A stretch of DNA of 64,000 nt from Diphasiastrum complanatum (GCA_029204225.1 CM055105.1:15181132-15245131), one strand, 5' to 3'. Shown: positions 10,190-22,006, counted from the stretch's first letter. Notes: a model not told the origin generated them from the letters alone. Program-made: numbers and translations.

Positions 10190-12400
10190 TAGTGGCAGCT
10201 GATCTTGTACTTTGTCGGACGCCATCAGAGCAATTGGATCGAAAGCCAACGTTGGAAGGAAATCATTTCATCAAGGTGGTATGGATGCCAACATCATCAA
10301 ATCATTTGCAAAAAGTGTAGTTTGCCTAACATTTGGATCTGGCAAATTTCTATACTTGACCGTATAAAACTGAAGGGCATGGCGGAAATCAATTGGAATA
10401 TGCCAGTTGTATTTCTGGTATATGATGGGCCAATTTGGGGTGTGGATGCTAACTTGTCCCACTAGAATTCCCAAATCTTTCCATTTGTTGCATCTCGGCA
10501 TTGGCATATAGTAAGAATCTACACAATACAATTTGGAGCTTATTAAAAAACGACCGTTTGCCAAGCCTGCTACTCTCCCAATGTTGGTAGTTTGTCCAAT
10601 TGTTTGCCGACCTCGTTCTCGGAGGTCTTAAACTTGATTACTCATCCACCCTCGAGGACTCATGCGGATATTGCTTTAGAAAAGTTTGAATCTAGTCCTT
10701 GATGGCGATCGAATTTTGAAATAAAGGCCTGACCTTGGAAGTAGGTGGTCATTCTTTTGTGGCCTTTGCATCTAGTACTACATCCTCCATATCGGCATCG
10801 CCTCCTTGATCCATGTTTGTATCAAATCATCCCCGATCTTATGGCTGAGGTGAGAATTGAGGCATAATGAGAACTGGAATTTGAGGATTCGACTCCAAAA
10901 CTTGAGCGGTTGCCTTTTCATAATCCTATTGTCTTTGCCTTGGCTAGTTCCATCGATGCCGTACGTTTGAACTTATTGAATTGAACTTGAAACTCTGCCA
11001 ATGAAGTTTGGTAGGTTTCAATCTTCTTGAACAAATAACGGATCTCCTCCGGTGAGACAGGACGATCAGGTACTTGTGTCTGCATGTAAGCATCTCTTTT
11101 AAGGGTGGTCGCATCCAATTCACCTTGAAGGTGCTCTCGATCAAACGTAGCCATATCCAATTGTCTCTGAACCAGCAACACTTGTTGTTTGGCATCTTGG
11201 ACAGCCTTGTCCACTTGATCTTGCATGGTCGTGAGGGTATTATGAAGGATTCCCACATAACCTTCCAATGTTTCAACTAATTGCTGGGCTTTCCTCATCT
11301 CTGATTCAGACTTTGCTTTGTGTTGTTTGACGATTTTTAACTCCCAATTCAGCTGAATCACCTTCTAGCTGATCAAAGTGTTGGATCCCAACTCGGATAT
11401 TCTTTTGTCCATGTCCTTCTTCTCATCCAACATGGTTTGGATCACTCATGCAAGGTTATTGACTAAACCTAGTGTTTCACCACAATCCACGCTTGTTGCG
11501 GTGCAAGAACAAGGACTGTAGATGCGGTGCTTGTTTGGTGTTGAGGTCATGCCATTTCTTCTTCCTCAAAAATATCTTCTTCTTCATAACCATCAAACAC
11601 CGTGGCGTCGAACTGCTTCAATGATTCAACTACACAGAGACCCAAATAGTGTTTGGTGCCTGATTAGCTTTATCTTGGTGATCGATATGAAAAGATGATT
11701 AAAAAACATTAGTGCAATCATGGAACTGGTCGAATCCTCTTTCGGGGGATTGGAGTTCAAAGGGCCTTGGGCTTTGGGGCTTCACAAAAATTTCATCCGC
11801 CCCCAAAGGATCGAAATCATCGAACAGATCCATGAACTTTTGGGTTCCCGGTGATGTTGCTTGACTGTCTGGGGTAGAGGCAGCTTGGGTAGCTGTAATT
11901 GGAATTGTGGATCCAACGGTCATAGACTGACTCTGTGAGGAAGCGAAGGTTAGGGAAGCATCAGTGGATGGAAAAATGAGAAGAGCGAGTTGCAGTGGGA
12001 GATGGTAGCACAGTTGGCGTTCGTTGCCTAATACGGTGACGTGATGCAGAAGGCGAGTCATAAATTACGACCTTTGCGTACCCGTGGACAACTAGATGCT
12101 TGTTGTGAAGATTGGAAGGTGCCACATCTTCATAGAAAGACAAAACTGACTCATGGACAAAACCATGGATCCTTTTAACTAGGTAGAAGGCAAAGATAGT
12201 GGACAAAAGAGGACGCGCGGCAAATTGCTGCTTGGTGTTACCCTTGATGGCTCTCTTAAGTTCACCAAAAACGATTTTAAACCAGTTGTAAGGCTCTAAC
12301 GGTTTCTTATCGAACTTGTAGTTTGACTCAACAATGTGGTGCAAGATTTGTGAGGAAATGCGCTCCTCCCTGAGGTTGCCAACCAATTTGTCAGGTCAAC
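10190..12400 (-). pseudogene. Unidentified extra ORF of Ty3/gypsy family, copy A
   Basis: Reading leftward, there are four blocks. First (12386-12040) is a helical segment with EPYNWFKIVFGELKRAI and LLSTIFAFYLVKRIHG. Second (about 12040-11560) is a Ser/Thr/Pro linker with the acidic patch KFMDLFDDFDPLGADEIF. Third (about 11480-10918) is a long coiled coil with heptad-like spacing (VQRQLDMATFDREHLQGEL). Fourth (about 10560-10190) is a C-terminal domain with YYMPMP, HTPNWPIIY, IDFRHALQFY and LPDPNVRQTTLFANDL. The last two blocks align with 49330-47800 (-), the first with 14230-14350 (+), the last with 34370-34960 (+). Integrase-tail remnants lie just upstream on the same strand at 12935-12790, so this follows pol. 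Stops and frameshifts are frequent. No known enzyme motif was seen; a structural, virion-like or chaperone role is only a guess. Confidence 0.7.
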
Positions 12401-12429
12401 GAAGGTTAATAGAGACTGTAAGATGTTCG

Positions 12430-12780
12430 GTGAAGGTACCCAATATGGTAAACTGCTGAAACTTTAAAATAGGTAATAACTCTGCTAGAGAACCATCGCC
12501 ACAACTCAGTATAGGTAAATCTAAGGTGGATGTGTGATTTGGCAATTCGGCGAAGGTCTCTAATGCTGTATGTACAAGAAATGACTCAAAAAGTGATTTT
12601 CTAAGTTATTTTTCATAAAACTTTGATTCCTGAAAATACCTTCATTCAATTTTTTCCAATCTGATAACTTTTTTGACTTTTGCTCATCATTTTTTTTTAC
12701 TGTCTTTTTTTCAAAGAAAATCAACCAAATAGTAACAAACAAAAAAATTGTAAAACAACAGAAGTAAAACTGATAAGGTG
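12430..12780. other. AT-rich spacer between INT tail and extra ORF
   Basis: T/A-rich sequence with no coding signal. It is equivalent in position to the pol-to-extra-ORF spacer at 32760-33640, but no TATA box or phrase repeats are evident here. Confidence 0.4.
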
Positions 12781-12789
12781 TTGGATCAT

Positions 12790-12935
12790 GCTAGTTGAAC
12801 TGGTTGCCAAAACTTGCGTAGTCAGCTGCCATTCACCGGAGTATCAAATCGTTTTCCATCCAAGTGTTCTAAAATAACTGCTCCATAGTTTAATATCTTT
12901 TACCTTGTACGGTTCTTCACTTGACATGATTTCAT
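12790..12935 (-). pseudogene. Ty3/gypsy integrase C-terminal tail
   Basis: The minus strand translates to EPYKVKDI, then in a shifted frame GAVILEHLDGK-FDTPVNGS-LRKFW. This matches the end of pol at 32640-32760 (GPYRIKEI ... GAVNLEKLDGTPFDTPINGS ... YWPP). Only the last 45 or so residues of integrase remain. It marks the element to which the extra ORF at 12400-10190 belongs. Confidence 0.75.
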
Positions 12936-12939
12936 CCAA

Positions 12940-13690
12940 CAAAATGCATCCGACAAGACTCCATCCGACACGTTTGCATCCGCCAACCGCCAGTCTAATT
13001 TGCATCTGACACGTTTGCATCTACCAACCGCCAACCGCCAGTCTCATTTGCGTCTGATGAGCCCATTTGCATCCAATGAAATTTGCATCCGACGCCAAAC
13101 TTAATTTTTTTTTTTGGTATAAATACCTTAGCCGCCACGTTCATTCTTACTTTACACAATTTTTGGATGAGTTCATGTCTGTTTAGCATATTTCAGACGA
13201 TCTTCCTATTTTCTGATCCAATTCAATTGTTGTTGCCTGCATCTTGACCGCTATCACGTCCTCTTTCGTTTGATTCATTCTATATCGTTCCCCATACACA
13301 TTCCTCTCCACTTTCAAAACCCCTACCACATTTTTCACCTCACAAATATTAAAATAAAAACAAACAAAACAGAACAAAACTTTAACTTTTTACTTGTTTT
13401 ATAGACACTTTGTCTTTTCATTTCCAAAGTTTTCCCTCCACTAATTGTCATTCCACTTTACAGTTTGTCTTTTTGCATCTGCCAATTCTTCCAATTGCCA
13501 TCTCGATTGCATCCACCATCTTGATTTAATCCACCATCTCGTTTTATCCGCCATCTAGTTTGCATTCGCCAACCACTTTCATTTTTGCATCCGACAGATT
13601 GCATTCGCCACTACATCCGACAAGTTTCCATCCGCCATTGCATCCGACAATCTGCCATTGTAGTCACCAGATCCCATCTGCAAACACTCC
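12940..13690 (+). repeat. Phrase-repeat leader upstream of extra ORF copy B
   Basis: Irregular repeats of gcatccgacaagtttgcatc and gcatccgccaacc type phrases cluster at 12940-13095 and 13440-13690. A T-rich block and TATA box lie between them. The position (before the ATG of an extra ORF) matches the ccctcgca-phrase leader at 33020-33260, though the phrase is different. Confidence 0.7.
13118..13125 (+). promoter_or_regulatory. TATA box candidate
   Basis: TATAAATA follows a T-tract and lies about 600 bp upstream of the ATG at 13727. It is the only clear TATA box in this leader. Confidence 0.45.
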
Positions 13691-13726
13691 AGAGAACTTC
13701 CAAAAAATTAAAAATTTTCAAAAAAA

Positions 13727-15440
13727 ATGGCCGATTCGGATTCACACCACAGTGAAGAGATCCTTGAAATGCCTAAGACACTCAAACTCGTTTTGTGTGA
13801 AGATGACATCATGAATCAGTGGTATACACAGGCTGGACAGGTGTTTAAGAAACTTCAATTTCAAATTCCACCATGGATGGGCCACCAGAGCCTATATCTG
13901 ATGTACCAGACATATGAAAATTTTGATCAAAAGCAACTTATCTTTTGCATTGATCTTCAAAAGTTTCAGTCAATTATCTACTTGGCTGGTAGCAATCTCA
14001 CCACCTTTGGCTTCCCTAGTGGCCACAAGGAAAAACCAGTCAAGTTGACCAACCTGTTGCAGCATCCTTATGTCAGGTTCCTTGACACCACTCTAGAAAA
14101 ATGGAAGAACAAGGATGGCATTCTCTTCAAATGCAAGGAACTGACAACTGCATGTGCTTATCTCACCCGGTACACCTATACCAGAAAGGCACATCTGTTG
14201 AGGATCCCCCTCCATATACTACCATGTTGGGAGAATCCTACGAAGGCCGCCAAAATATGTACAATTGGGCCGGATTCATCTCCTGACAACTTATTGTTGC
14301 ACTGCAGAAGAGAGCCCCAGTCACCTCTTTGTTGTATATTTTTTTTGACTTAGCTCGCAGTCAATCCACTATTAAATTGAAGCTTGCCTTAGTTCGAAGG
14401 GATGCTATTGCTAGCCGAGGCTATATTCCATCACAAGCTTTCGCATCACCTTCTCAATAGGCTGTCATGTTCCATGAACGTTGCGTCAAGAGGAAACATG
14501 ATAGGTCATCACCACCAGCTGAGACCACACCACAACCTAAGAAGTAAAGGAATAAGATGACTACCCGCAAGCCATTGAATCAGAGACAGAATCAGATACT
14601 CCACAACAAAGAAATACCAAACTGACTCCAAGGAAGCAGACCAAGCAGATGGTAGGGTACAAAGATGTCCCGTCAAATAGTGACGACAACGAGGATGAAG
14701 AGGAGGGCAACCTCCAAACTAGATGTATCGACAACGCCGAACCTCACCGGCTACCTCCTCACCTCAGCGCTAGATCCGAATCACCCAGAAGACACTGGTG
14801 CAATCACCAAATACAAGTACCTGATCCCAATCACCATTGACCGGGACTTGTTCTAGTTGCTACCTCACCCCCTCATGCCCAGCAGACACATGCAATACTT
14901 TCAACGGAGGGAGAAAGAGAGCTGTCTGCAACCACACAAGCTAAACACACGATTGCAACTGACCCCACTCATGACGACCAAACTGAAGAGACTGTTGCAG
15001 CCAATCCTGACCAAGAAACAAGAAAAGATCAAGATCAAGGTCAGACAGCACAAATTTCAGTGGAAGTCTAGGAAAGTCCAAGGGCATAAGAGAAAGCAAA
15101 AGATCATCTGCTCTTAAGCAAGATGGCTTCATCGATGTAGATGCACTTGAATACTTCGATGAAGGCAATCTTGTGGAAGAGGAGGTGGAGATTGTTCCAG
15201 AGGCAGCTGCACTAGTCTCGCCACTAACCACCACTACCACCATTGTTGATACCGCCTCCATCACCGTTTCACTTACCACTACCATCATTCTTACCACCTC
15301 TGTTGCTACTGATGTAAAGACACGACTAACTGTTCCACTTCCAACTCACCCCACGATCTCTCAGTTTTCTTTTCCTACCTACCACCACCTTCCTTCCGAA
15401 TTTCCAACTCTTCCAATCTATGACAGTTTTCTCGAGAAAG
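13727..15440 (+). pseudogene. Unidentified extra ORF of Ty3/gypsy family, copy B
   Basis: The first 140 residues are open from MADSDSHHSEE. The segment DDIMNQWYTQAGQVFKKLQF followed by YLMYQTYENFDQKQ aligns with FDALIQPWLQTAGPLLEAMG and HAYATWDEEKTRFHF of copy C at 33650. After a frameshift near 14150 comes MYNWAGFI, LIVALQKRAPVTSLLYIFFD and ALVRRDAIASRGYIPSQAF, matching the YNW block of copy A. Next are basic and acidic low-complexity stretches (DDNEDEEEGN; GFIDVDALEYFDEGNLVEEE) and a Thr/Pro-rich tail to about 15440. The coiled coil and C-terminal domain are not visible, so the copy is truncated at its 3' side. Start chosen because the upstream leader is repetitive and non-coding. Confidence 0.65.
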
Positions 15441-15449
15441 CCATGGAAA

Positions 15450-15721
15450 CCTTGAATGGCATACCGAGGCCTCATACCATTTGCATTGGTTGGTGCACTA
15501 GCTTGCACAACAGACATATGAGCCCAGGATGGCAAAGCAAGATCTGCAATTGAAAGACGTGTACCATTCTGATCTGATGCTGCTTTGTGCTTGACTCCAT
15601 GAGGACTTCTTGTTACAATTGTTGAGTGATAATTGTAGTAAGCACTTTGTAGGATTGCAGATCTTAGTTGTTTCAATTTTGATGATTCTGGTGATTTCAA
15701 TATGATTACTTCCAAATTCAT
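15450..15721 (-). CDS. Unidentified ORF segment
   Basis: An open frame begins MNLEVIILKSPESSKLKQL and continues with RLSIADLALPSWAH and ASAPTNANGMRPRYA. Composition looks protein-like rather than repeat-like, but I do not recognise a family. Its C-terminal part overlaps the tail of copy B on the other strand and is probably not coding beyond about 15450. It could be an exon or a gag remnant of the copia element to its right. Confidence 0.25.
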
Positions 15722-16003
15722 TCCCTGTTCTTATTTAGATTAGTGTAGCAATAATCTGCAATTTGTAAGAACTCAAGAAACATTAAAAACAGACTGTAGA
15801 ATGTAGGAATCTAAAGTCTGATAGGTCCAGATCGAAGTTGAGCATCCATTATCAGTAGGATCGAGATCAGGTCATAGATGTACTAATTGACAGGCAGGTA
15901 CATCACCATTGCATTACCATTATACTACAAATCATAGAAGTTAGAAGCAGGTAGGCCCTATCGACTGATAGCTGGCTGGAACCTGTCATTCAGAGAATAA
16001 GTG
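15722..16003. other. Non-coding, nothing recognised
   Basis: AT-rich, with no motif I can name. Confidence 0.4.
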
Positions 16004-16830
16004 CTAGTAGTCAAAGATATTCTTTAGCAAATACGTCCTTCTGAAAAATTCATCAATAAATGTGATAAAATACTTTGTATCCTTCAATGAAGGATTCTGC
16101 ATTGGGCCACAAATGTCTGTATGTACAATATCTAACAATCCTCTAGAAAAATGTTGATGGCTGGATCTAAAAGATTTTCTAGCCTGTTTACCGACTATAT
16201 GTGATGCCACGAATTTGCTAAATAACGAATATCAACCTAAATATGGCATGATATACTCGAATATGAAAATATGAGCTAGATAAATATAAATCATGAAGAG
16301 GCCTATATCATTTTTTGAGAATATAATTCCTAAAGATTGTCTTGTATTTAAGGACAAGACCTCTAGAAGTGAAATGTTGCCTTGGATAGCCTTTATTAGG
16401 TCATCTACGCGAAACGACTACATATGAATCGACATATTTAGAGAATCAGAAAACCAGGAGCTATTGTCTGATGCTTCTTGGTGGCTTGTCATGAATGCAT
16501 CGTGATCCACTTTTTGATTTGGCTGAGATACTTCTGCAGCTGTATTTTCCATCTGATTTGATAACCCTTTGTTGTTGTTCTTGGCTTGTAGAATGTGGCA
16601 ATCCTGAATCTCATGGTTGGTTCGTTTGTAGTATATGCAAAACAACCTCTTCTTTGTCAGTTGCTTCGATTGCTCTTGACGACTCTGTGTCAGCTTCTGT
16701 GGCTTTGAGCCTCTCTTCTTCTACTTGCTTGAATTTTGTTGGTGTATAAGACGTGAGAGTTGACATTAGAGAAACTGGAGGTTTCATTCCAGGCTTGTCT
16801 CTTTCTGCAGCAGCATCATAATGACTCGTG
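16004..16830 (-). pseudogene. Ty1/copia gag and integrase fragment
   Basis: Reading leftward, the C-terminal part of gag has KFKQVEEERLKATEAD. Next is a zinc knuckle, FCIYYKRTNHEIQDC, whose second Cys has become Tyr, then HILQAKNNNK (16830-16418). After a gap, 16210-16004 gives VGKQARKSFRSSHQHF-RGLLDIVHTDICGPM and YFITFIDEF, the start of the integrase core. The pre-integrase part and the rest of integrase are deleted. The sequence is very close to the integrase at 7105-7839, so the two belong to one copia family in the same orientation. Confidence 0.85.
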
Positions 16831-16920
16831 ATAGAGTCAGCTCTAGGTGTGTGGTGATCATCATCACCTAGTTATCATATGATATTGGCAAGATTGAAAG
16901 TAGTGTCATTACTACGTCTA

Positions 16921-17760
16921 TGTGGTGTATGTGCTTAGTGACGGCTAGTGCTTAGTCTGTGCTTAGAGCCCTATGTGTTTCATTCATGGTTGACGGACAA
17001 TCTCCGTCAAGATGGAAGGAAGTAAGAATAAGGAATGCTCAGTTGTGATGTATGTGTTTAGTAAGAGGAGAAGCAAGGTGAAGGGTTGCGCATGTGATGT
17101 ATGTGCTTAGTGAGAGCTAGTGCGTATAGCCTTGTGTGCTTCATTCATGCTTGATGGATGACGTCCATCGAGATGGAAGGAAGCAAGAGCAAGGGTCGCC
17201 CACATGTGGTGTATGTGCTTAATGATGGCTAGTGCTTAGTCTATGCTTAGAGCCTTGTGTGATTTATTCCTGCTTGATGGACAATGTCCATCAAGATGGA
17301 AGAAAGAAAGGTAAGAAATGCTTAGATGTGATGTATGTGCTTAGTAAGAGGAGCAAGGTGAAGGGTTGCCACATGAGATGTATGTGCTTAGTGAGAGCTA
17401 GTGTGTATAGCCTTGTGTACTTTATTCATGCTTGACGGACCACATCCATCAAGATGGAGAGAAGCAAGAGTAAGGGATGCCCGCATGTGGTGTATGTGCT
17501 TAGTTATGACTAGTGCTTAGTCTGTGCTTAGAGCCTTGTCTACTTCATTCATGTTTGTGACGGACGACGTGTCCGTCAAGATGGAGGAAAGCATGGAGAA
17601 GTAATGTTTGGATGTCATGTATGTGCTTAGTAAGAAGATAAGCGAAGTGAAGGGTTGCCACATGAGATGTACGTGCTTAGTGAGAGCTAGTGCATATAGT
17701 CTTGTGTGTTTCATTCATGCTTTTGACGGATGACTTCCGTCAAGATGGATTTGAACTAGA
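16921..17760 (+). repeat. Fold-back array, left arm: three ~282-bp direct repeats
   Basis: Units start with tgtggtgtatgtgctta at 16921, 17205 and 17486. Each consists of two related half-units of about 140 bp, marked by gtgcttagtctgtgcttaga and gagctagtgcgtatagcc. Each half carries a small hairpin of the type TTGACGGAC...GTCCGTCAA. No ORF follows the periodicity. Confidence 0.9.
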
Positions 17761-17889
17761 AAATTTTGAAAGGAATGTTTTTTGGAGGAAAAAATTTGAA
17801 ATTAACATTTTTTATTTCATATAATTAAGTTTTTATTTAAGTTAATGGAATAGATAGTAGATAGTTACACATATGAAGTATAGAATTAG
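17761..17889. other. Centre of fold-back array
   Basis: An AT-rich, unique-looking spacer of about 130 bp between the inverted arms. Confidence 0.6.
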
Positions 17890-18620
17890 AAGCCCTCACC
17901 AAGCATATACATGGCATGTGAGCAGCCCTTCTCCTTGGTTTCCTCTACCTTGACAGACACCGTCCGTCACCAGCCAATGAAGTACAAACCGAGAGATGGC
18001 TCATCTCCCTTATATAGCACTTTTGCATAGCATGTGAGCATTCCTTCTCCATGCTTCTCTCACTAAGCACATACACCACATGTGGGAGACCCTTATTCTT
18101 GTCTCCCTCCATCTCAAGTATGAATGAAGCACACAAGGCTATACGCACTAGCTCTCACTAAGGACATACATCGCATGTGGCAACCCTTCACCTTGCTTCT
18201 CCTCTTACTAAGCACATACATCACGTCTGATGTTGACCATCAAGTATGAAGGAAGTACACAAAGCTCTATGCACACACTAAGCACCAGTCATCACTAAGC
18301 ACATACACCACATGTGGGTGTCCCTTACTCTTGCTTCCCTCCATCTTGACGGACATTGTCCGTCAATGAACGAAGCACACAAGGCTATACGCTAGCTCCC
18401 ACTAAGCACATACATCTCATGTGGCAACCCTTCACCTTGCTTGTCCTCTTACTAAGCACATACATTACATCTAAGCATTTCTTACTCTTGCTTCTTTCCA
18501 TCTTGATGGACAACATCCGTCCCCCACCAACATGAATGAAGCACACAAGGCTCTAAGCACAGACTAAGAACTAGTCATCTAATAAGCACATACACCAAAT
18601 GTGGGCGACCCTTCCTCTTC
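17890..18620 (-). repeat. Fold-back array, right arm: inverted copies
   Basis: The same units in reverse orientation: taagcacatacaccacatgt-type starts recur near 18066, 18296 and 18592, with gacggacattgtccgtcaa hairpins between them. Together with the left arm this is a large inverted repeat built from tandem subunits, as in Foldback-type DNA transposons. Confidence 0.88.
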
Positions 18621-18839
18621 TCGAAAGTTTGGAGTTCATGAATTGGACAAGTCAAACAATCGGATCAGAACGATTTGACTACTACGCGAGGCAATGATCG
18701 ACTGATTCCCTCGGTGCGTGCACTACTACAACAGTAGGCAAACACAAAATAGAGATTAATTGCATTTATGCGGAAGTTGAAGAGCAGACAGTCAGAAAAA
18801 ACAATTAGAGAGTCAGACAAAAAGCGGAAAGCATGCAAC

Positions 18840-19372
18840 ACTGACAAAATCTGAATCTTTCGAACATCAGAGTGAATCACGTCTAATATTCTTGCAAGTG
18901 ATTGTGCAGGCTCCCATTCACTTATGCATGATGGATATAAATCTGAAAGAAAAAAACAATGTTGAAGCATTTAAATCATAATCTGAAGAGCATCAATAAA
19001 GGAAATCACCTATGATTGCTGTAGAGTGCATATGTTTTGATATACTTACAATTACAGTTTTGATGATCATGAGGATTGATATCGTGTACTTTAATTTCTG
19101 AATGCATATATACATGTTGCACTAAGACTTCTGATATCGATTGACCTCCCGGAGTAGTCTTAAACTCCAAAATTTTTGCTTTCCAATAAGATTTGTAAGT
19201 CATTTTTGCTCCTTTTCTTTTGTCGAAAATTGCCCTTTGATGATGGATGCAGCAATACCCATGAGTTCTTCGTATATTTTGTTGGCTTCCAGTTATCAGC
19301 TTCATCTTTCTCATTGTAAAGAATCACAGAATCAATTGTAAATCTGGGTCTCCTCGCCATTGCTATTTTCAA
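18840..19372 (-). pseudogene. Possible BAH-domain gene remnant, two exons
   Basis: The first exon (about 19357-19043, with a frameshift near 19200) reads NSWVLLHPSSKG ... SYWKAKILEFKTTPGG and VQHVYMHSEIKVHDI, ending at a good donor (AATT|GTAAGT on the minus strand). The next (18946 down to about 18840) follows a textbook acceptor (TTTTTTTCTTTCAG) and reads LYPSCISEWEPAQSLARI, then LDVIHSDVRKIQ. This resembles BAH domains (VLL...YVAKI..I......V.VQWFYRPEE, then LFLSDxYDxxxxxSIxGKCxV), which read histone marks. The match is by eye and loose, and key residues differ. The rest of the gene is not visible. Confidence 0.35.
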
Positions 19373-19399
19373 AGCTTGGGCGCCAAAAATTTCTCTGAT

Positions 19400-21289
19400 A
19401 TGTTACTTAATTTTAATTTTTCGTATCACATTTAATCTCATGTGAATGTCAACATAGTCACAGTTACTGCGTATACCATATTTTATATAACTGTACATAC
19501 TATATTTCTATAACTGTAACTAGTATAGTTAGAAAATTTCATTATACTAACCAGCATAGTAAAGTAAATTTAACTTGAGATATTGACGTCGGGCAGATTA
19601 GCACGTGTCGGGCAGGAAGAAGAAACCAATGAGATACGTCCATGCTGCCTGGACACAAATTTCAAAGTTTTCTATATTGCATTTTTATTTTTTAGTTAAT
19701 TTGAACTATGTTACGTAGATTTCAAATCTGTGCATTTTGATTGGGCCTGGTGACGGTCGAAACTAAAGAAAAAAAATAAAAGTATCTTTACAAAGGGTCT
19801 TTTTGATATTGAGAACTCCACTAATGTGGGGCCCTACAGATATTTTTGCAGTTTTGAGCTATACAGGGAGTATCAGCTCTGAAAGAAGAACAACTTGGTA
19901 TTAAAAAAAAATTAATTTAAATTTCTTTTAGAATTCCGTGGTACGGAACGGTTACATATCGCAAAACCGTTTTTACGGAACGCGTATTTTATGCTTCACA
20001 ACCTACAAGTTAGGACTTGCCATTTCAAAATTTTATGTGATTTTCTGAAGTATTATAATGATCTACATGCATCTTATTTATTCAAAAGCCAACAGTTTAG
20101 AAGCCTACGTATATTTTACTAAACATAGAATTTTATCGATTTTTAACAAGTCAACATCTTGCATTATATCCTTGAAGTCGGTTTTTGAGAAAATTTGTCG
20201 GTTCCATTCCTAGACTATTCCGGTTTTCTCCCAGTAGCACTGTATGTTATGAAATAAGTAATCCATTCGTGTTGTGCGCAGAATGAAATTGTTACCTTTC
20301 AAGTTCATCCACATGGTCCAAGGGTTCGAATATAAGGAGTTGTGGTTGGTATCCAAGGTCCAAAGTGGATAACCTTAGTAAAGAACTAATCATTAAGAAA
20401 ATTATAGTTTAAAAAAATTTGCGTATTTCAAACAATTTTTTGAAAATTGCAATCTCTATGTATTATGATAAACATATTTTACAAAGTTATAAAATTGTTT
20501 TTCTTGATTTTGTTTTTCGGAAGTTATGATTGTTTTGGCCTTTAAGTGCTCTTTGGATACACATTAATTGTTATAGGGGTGTTTTAGATGGGGGGAAAGT
20601 CCCAATTTGAGAATCGTTTGCCTTGGGAGCTAGTTGGCTCAAGGCACACCATATCATGCTAAAAGGTCCAATGTCCTTGGGCCTCCTCCAAGTTGGATAC
20701 ATTAGAGCACCATTGATACAGACTGAAATCTTTCGTGGTCCAAAATCTAGTGTACCTTTTAAACCCAAGCATTCAATGGTATGATAACCTCTCCGATATT
20801 GCCCAGTATTACGCATTCAAGGATGGATGTCAATAACATTTATCACATTTGACACCCTACATGAAAACATTCACAAATGTAATATAGCCCTTGAAATAGT
20901 TACACAAGCACATTGATTCAAAGTCTGCATATACTATCACATAGACCCCCTCTGGATATTAATATCCACTCATCTACCATGATTGCATCAAGGTTAGAAC
21001 CCCCTTGGAGAGTTAGATTAGCATCCTCACAAAGCTTAGCATCCCTCCCTTGAGGAAAAATCTGAAGAATATTCATTATCGATCGGAAATGACCTCCACC
21101 TCCTTGTAATCATACTCCTGAGAGCTCGAGAAACTCTCATTGACCAAAGAGTATGGGGTGATTGGGACGGCCCCCTGGATTGGAAGCAGCATTACCCTAA
21201 TCACTCACATAAGGGCAGTGTGGGCCCTTTCGCTGCTGGGAATCTTTTGACGGGACCAATCCCCTGACAAAAAATCCGACCAACTGTTA
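19400..21289. other. Intergenic, nothing recognised
   Basis: AT-rich. A minus-strand frame at 20571-20816 is open for 81 residues but has no recognisable motif or neighbours. Confidence 0.5.
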
Positions 21290-21995
21290 AACAGAGTCAA
21301 TCAAATACTCAAAGATAGTTTTGAGTACAGAGTTGCATCCGCTATTGTTTGAAGCTCACGATTCTTCTGATTTGTACATGCTACTAGCTTCAAAGCTTGG
21401 TTATTCATCAAAAAATATGAGAATGTCTACACATATTTATGGAGTTTGAAGTAGCCCATGTTCAGTATTATGTCATAATGATTAATGTACATATAGAGCA
21501 TTACTAGAAACGCTTACTGCTTATTAGCGGAAGTTTCAAACAGAGTCAATCAGATACTCAAAGATAGCTTCGAGTACATGGTTGCATCTGCTATTGTTTT
21601 GTGTTCACGACTTTTTTTTATTTGTAGATGCTACTTACTTAATTAATCATACACTTTTTGGCATTTAGTATTGTGTTAGAATGATCAAATGCTTCTCTAT
21701 TATATTTGTAATCTGATTGTGTTCTCTTATAGATTTGTTTGAACTATCAAATACTTCGATACAACAATGTTTTTTTTGTTATGTTTGTCTATGAAATCAA
21801 TATTATAGATTCTGATGATTTCAAAGTTAGAATCACTTCGAATTCAAATGTGACAGTAGTCACAATAGTTTTGTTCGAATTTGATAGGCGTAGTCATGCA
21901 TTAGGAGAAGGATTATTCTGCAGAGCCTGATAGTGCATCCATTTCTCTATCGAGCATCATTTCCTTCTTCCAACATAGTATCATAGCAGTAATTT
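21290..21995 (+). mobile_element. Ty1/copia LTR with internal duplication
   Basis: It ends immediately before a primer-binding site. A block beginning agagtcaatcaaatactcaa recurs (about 21293-21415 and 21539-21660), so the LTR carries an internal duplication of roughly 120 bp or two overlapping LTR remnants. The 3' part (gatttcaaagt ... gtagtcatgcatt) matches 36450-36530, another LTR of the family. Confidence 0.65.
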
Positions 21996-21996
21996 T

Positions 21997-22006
21997 TGGT
22001 ATCAGA
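21997..22006 (+). other. Copia primer-binding site
   Basis: TGGTATCAGA, the usual initiator-tRNA-Met-complementary site of plant copia elements, lies between the LTR and gag. Confidence 0.75.

Noticed and set aside
10944-11276. 110-residue alternative frame over the coiled coil
   Set aside because: It is a shadow of the 11361-10918 frame, which alone aligns with the second copy at 49 kb.
10190-12400. Extra ORF as a second RNase H, as in Tat elements
   Set aside because: None of the blocks shows the DxS/T ... E ... D arrangement, and the long coiled coil is foreign to RNase H.
16921-18620. CRISPR-like repeated units
   Set aside because: Units are about 282 bp, partly inverted, with internal palindromes and no unique spacers, in a plant genomic context. 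They fit a fold-back element.
20571-20816. 81-residue minus-strand ORF
   Set aside because: No recognisable motif, neighbours or splice context. Frames of this length are expected by chance here.
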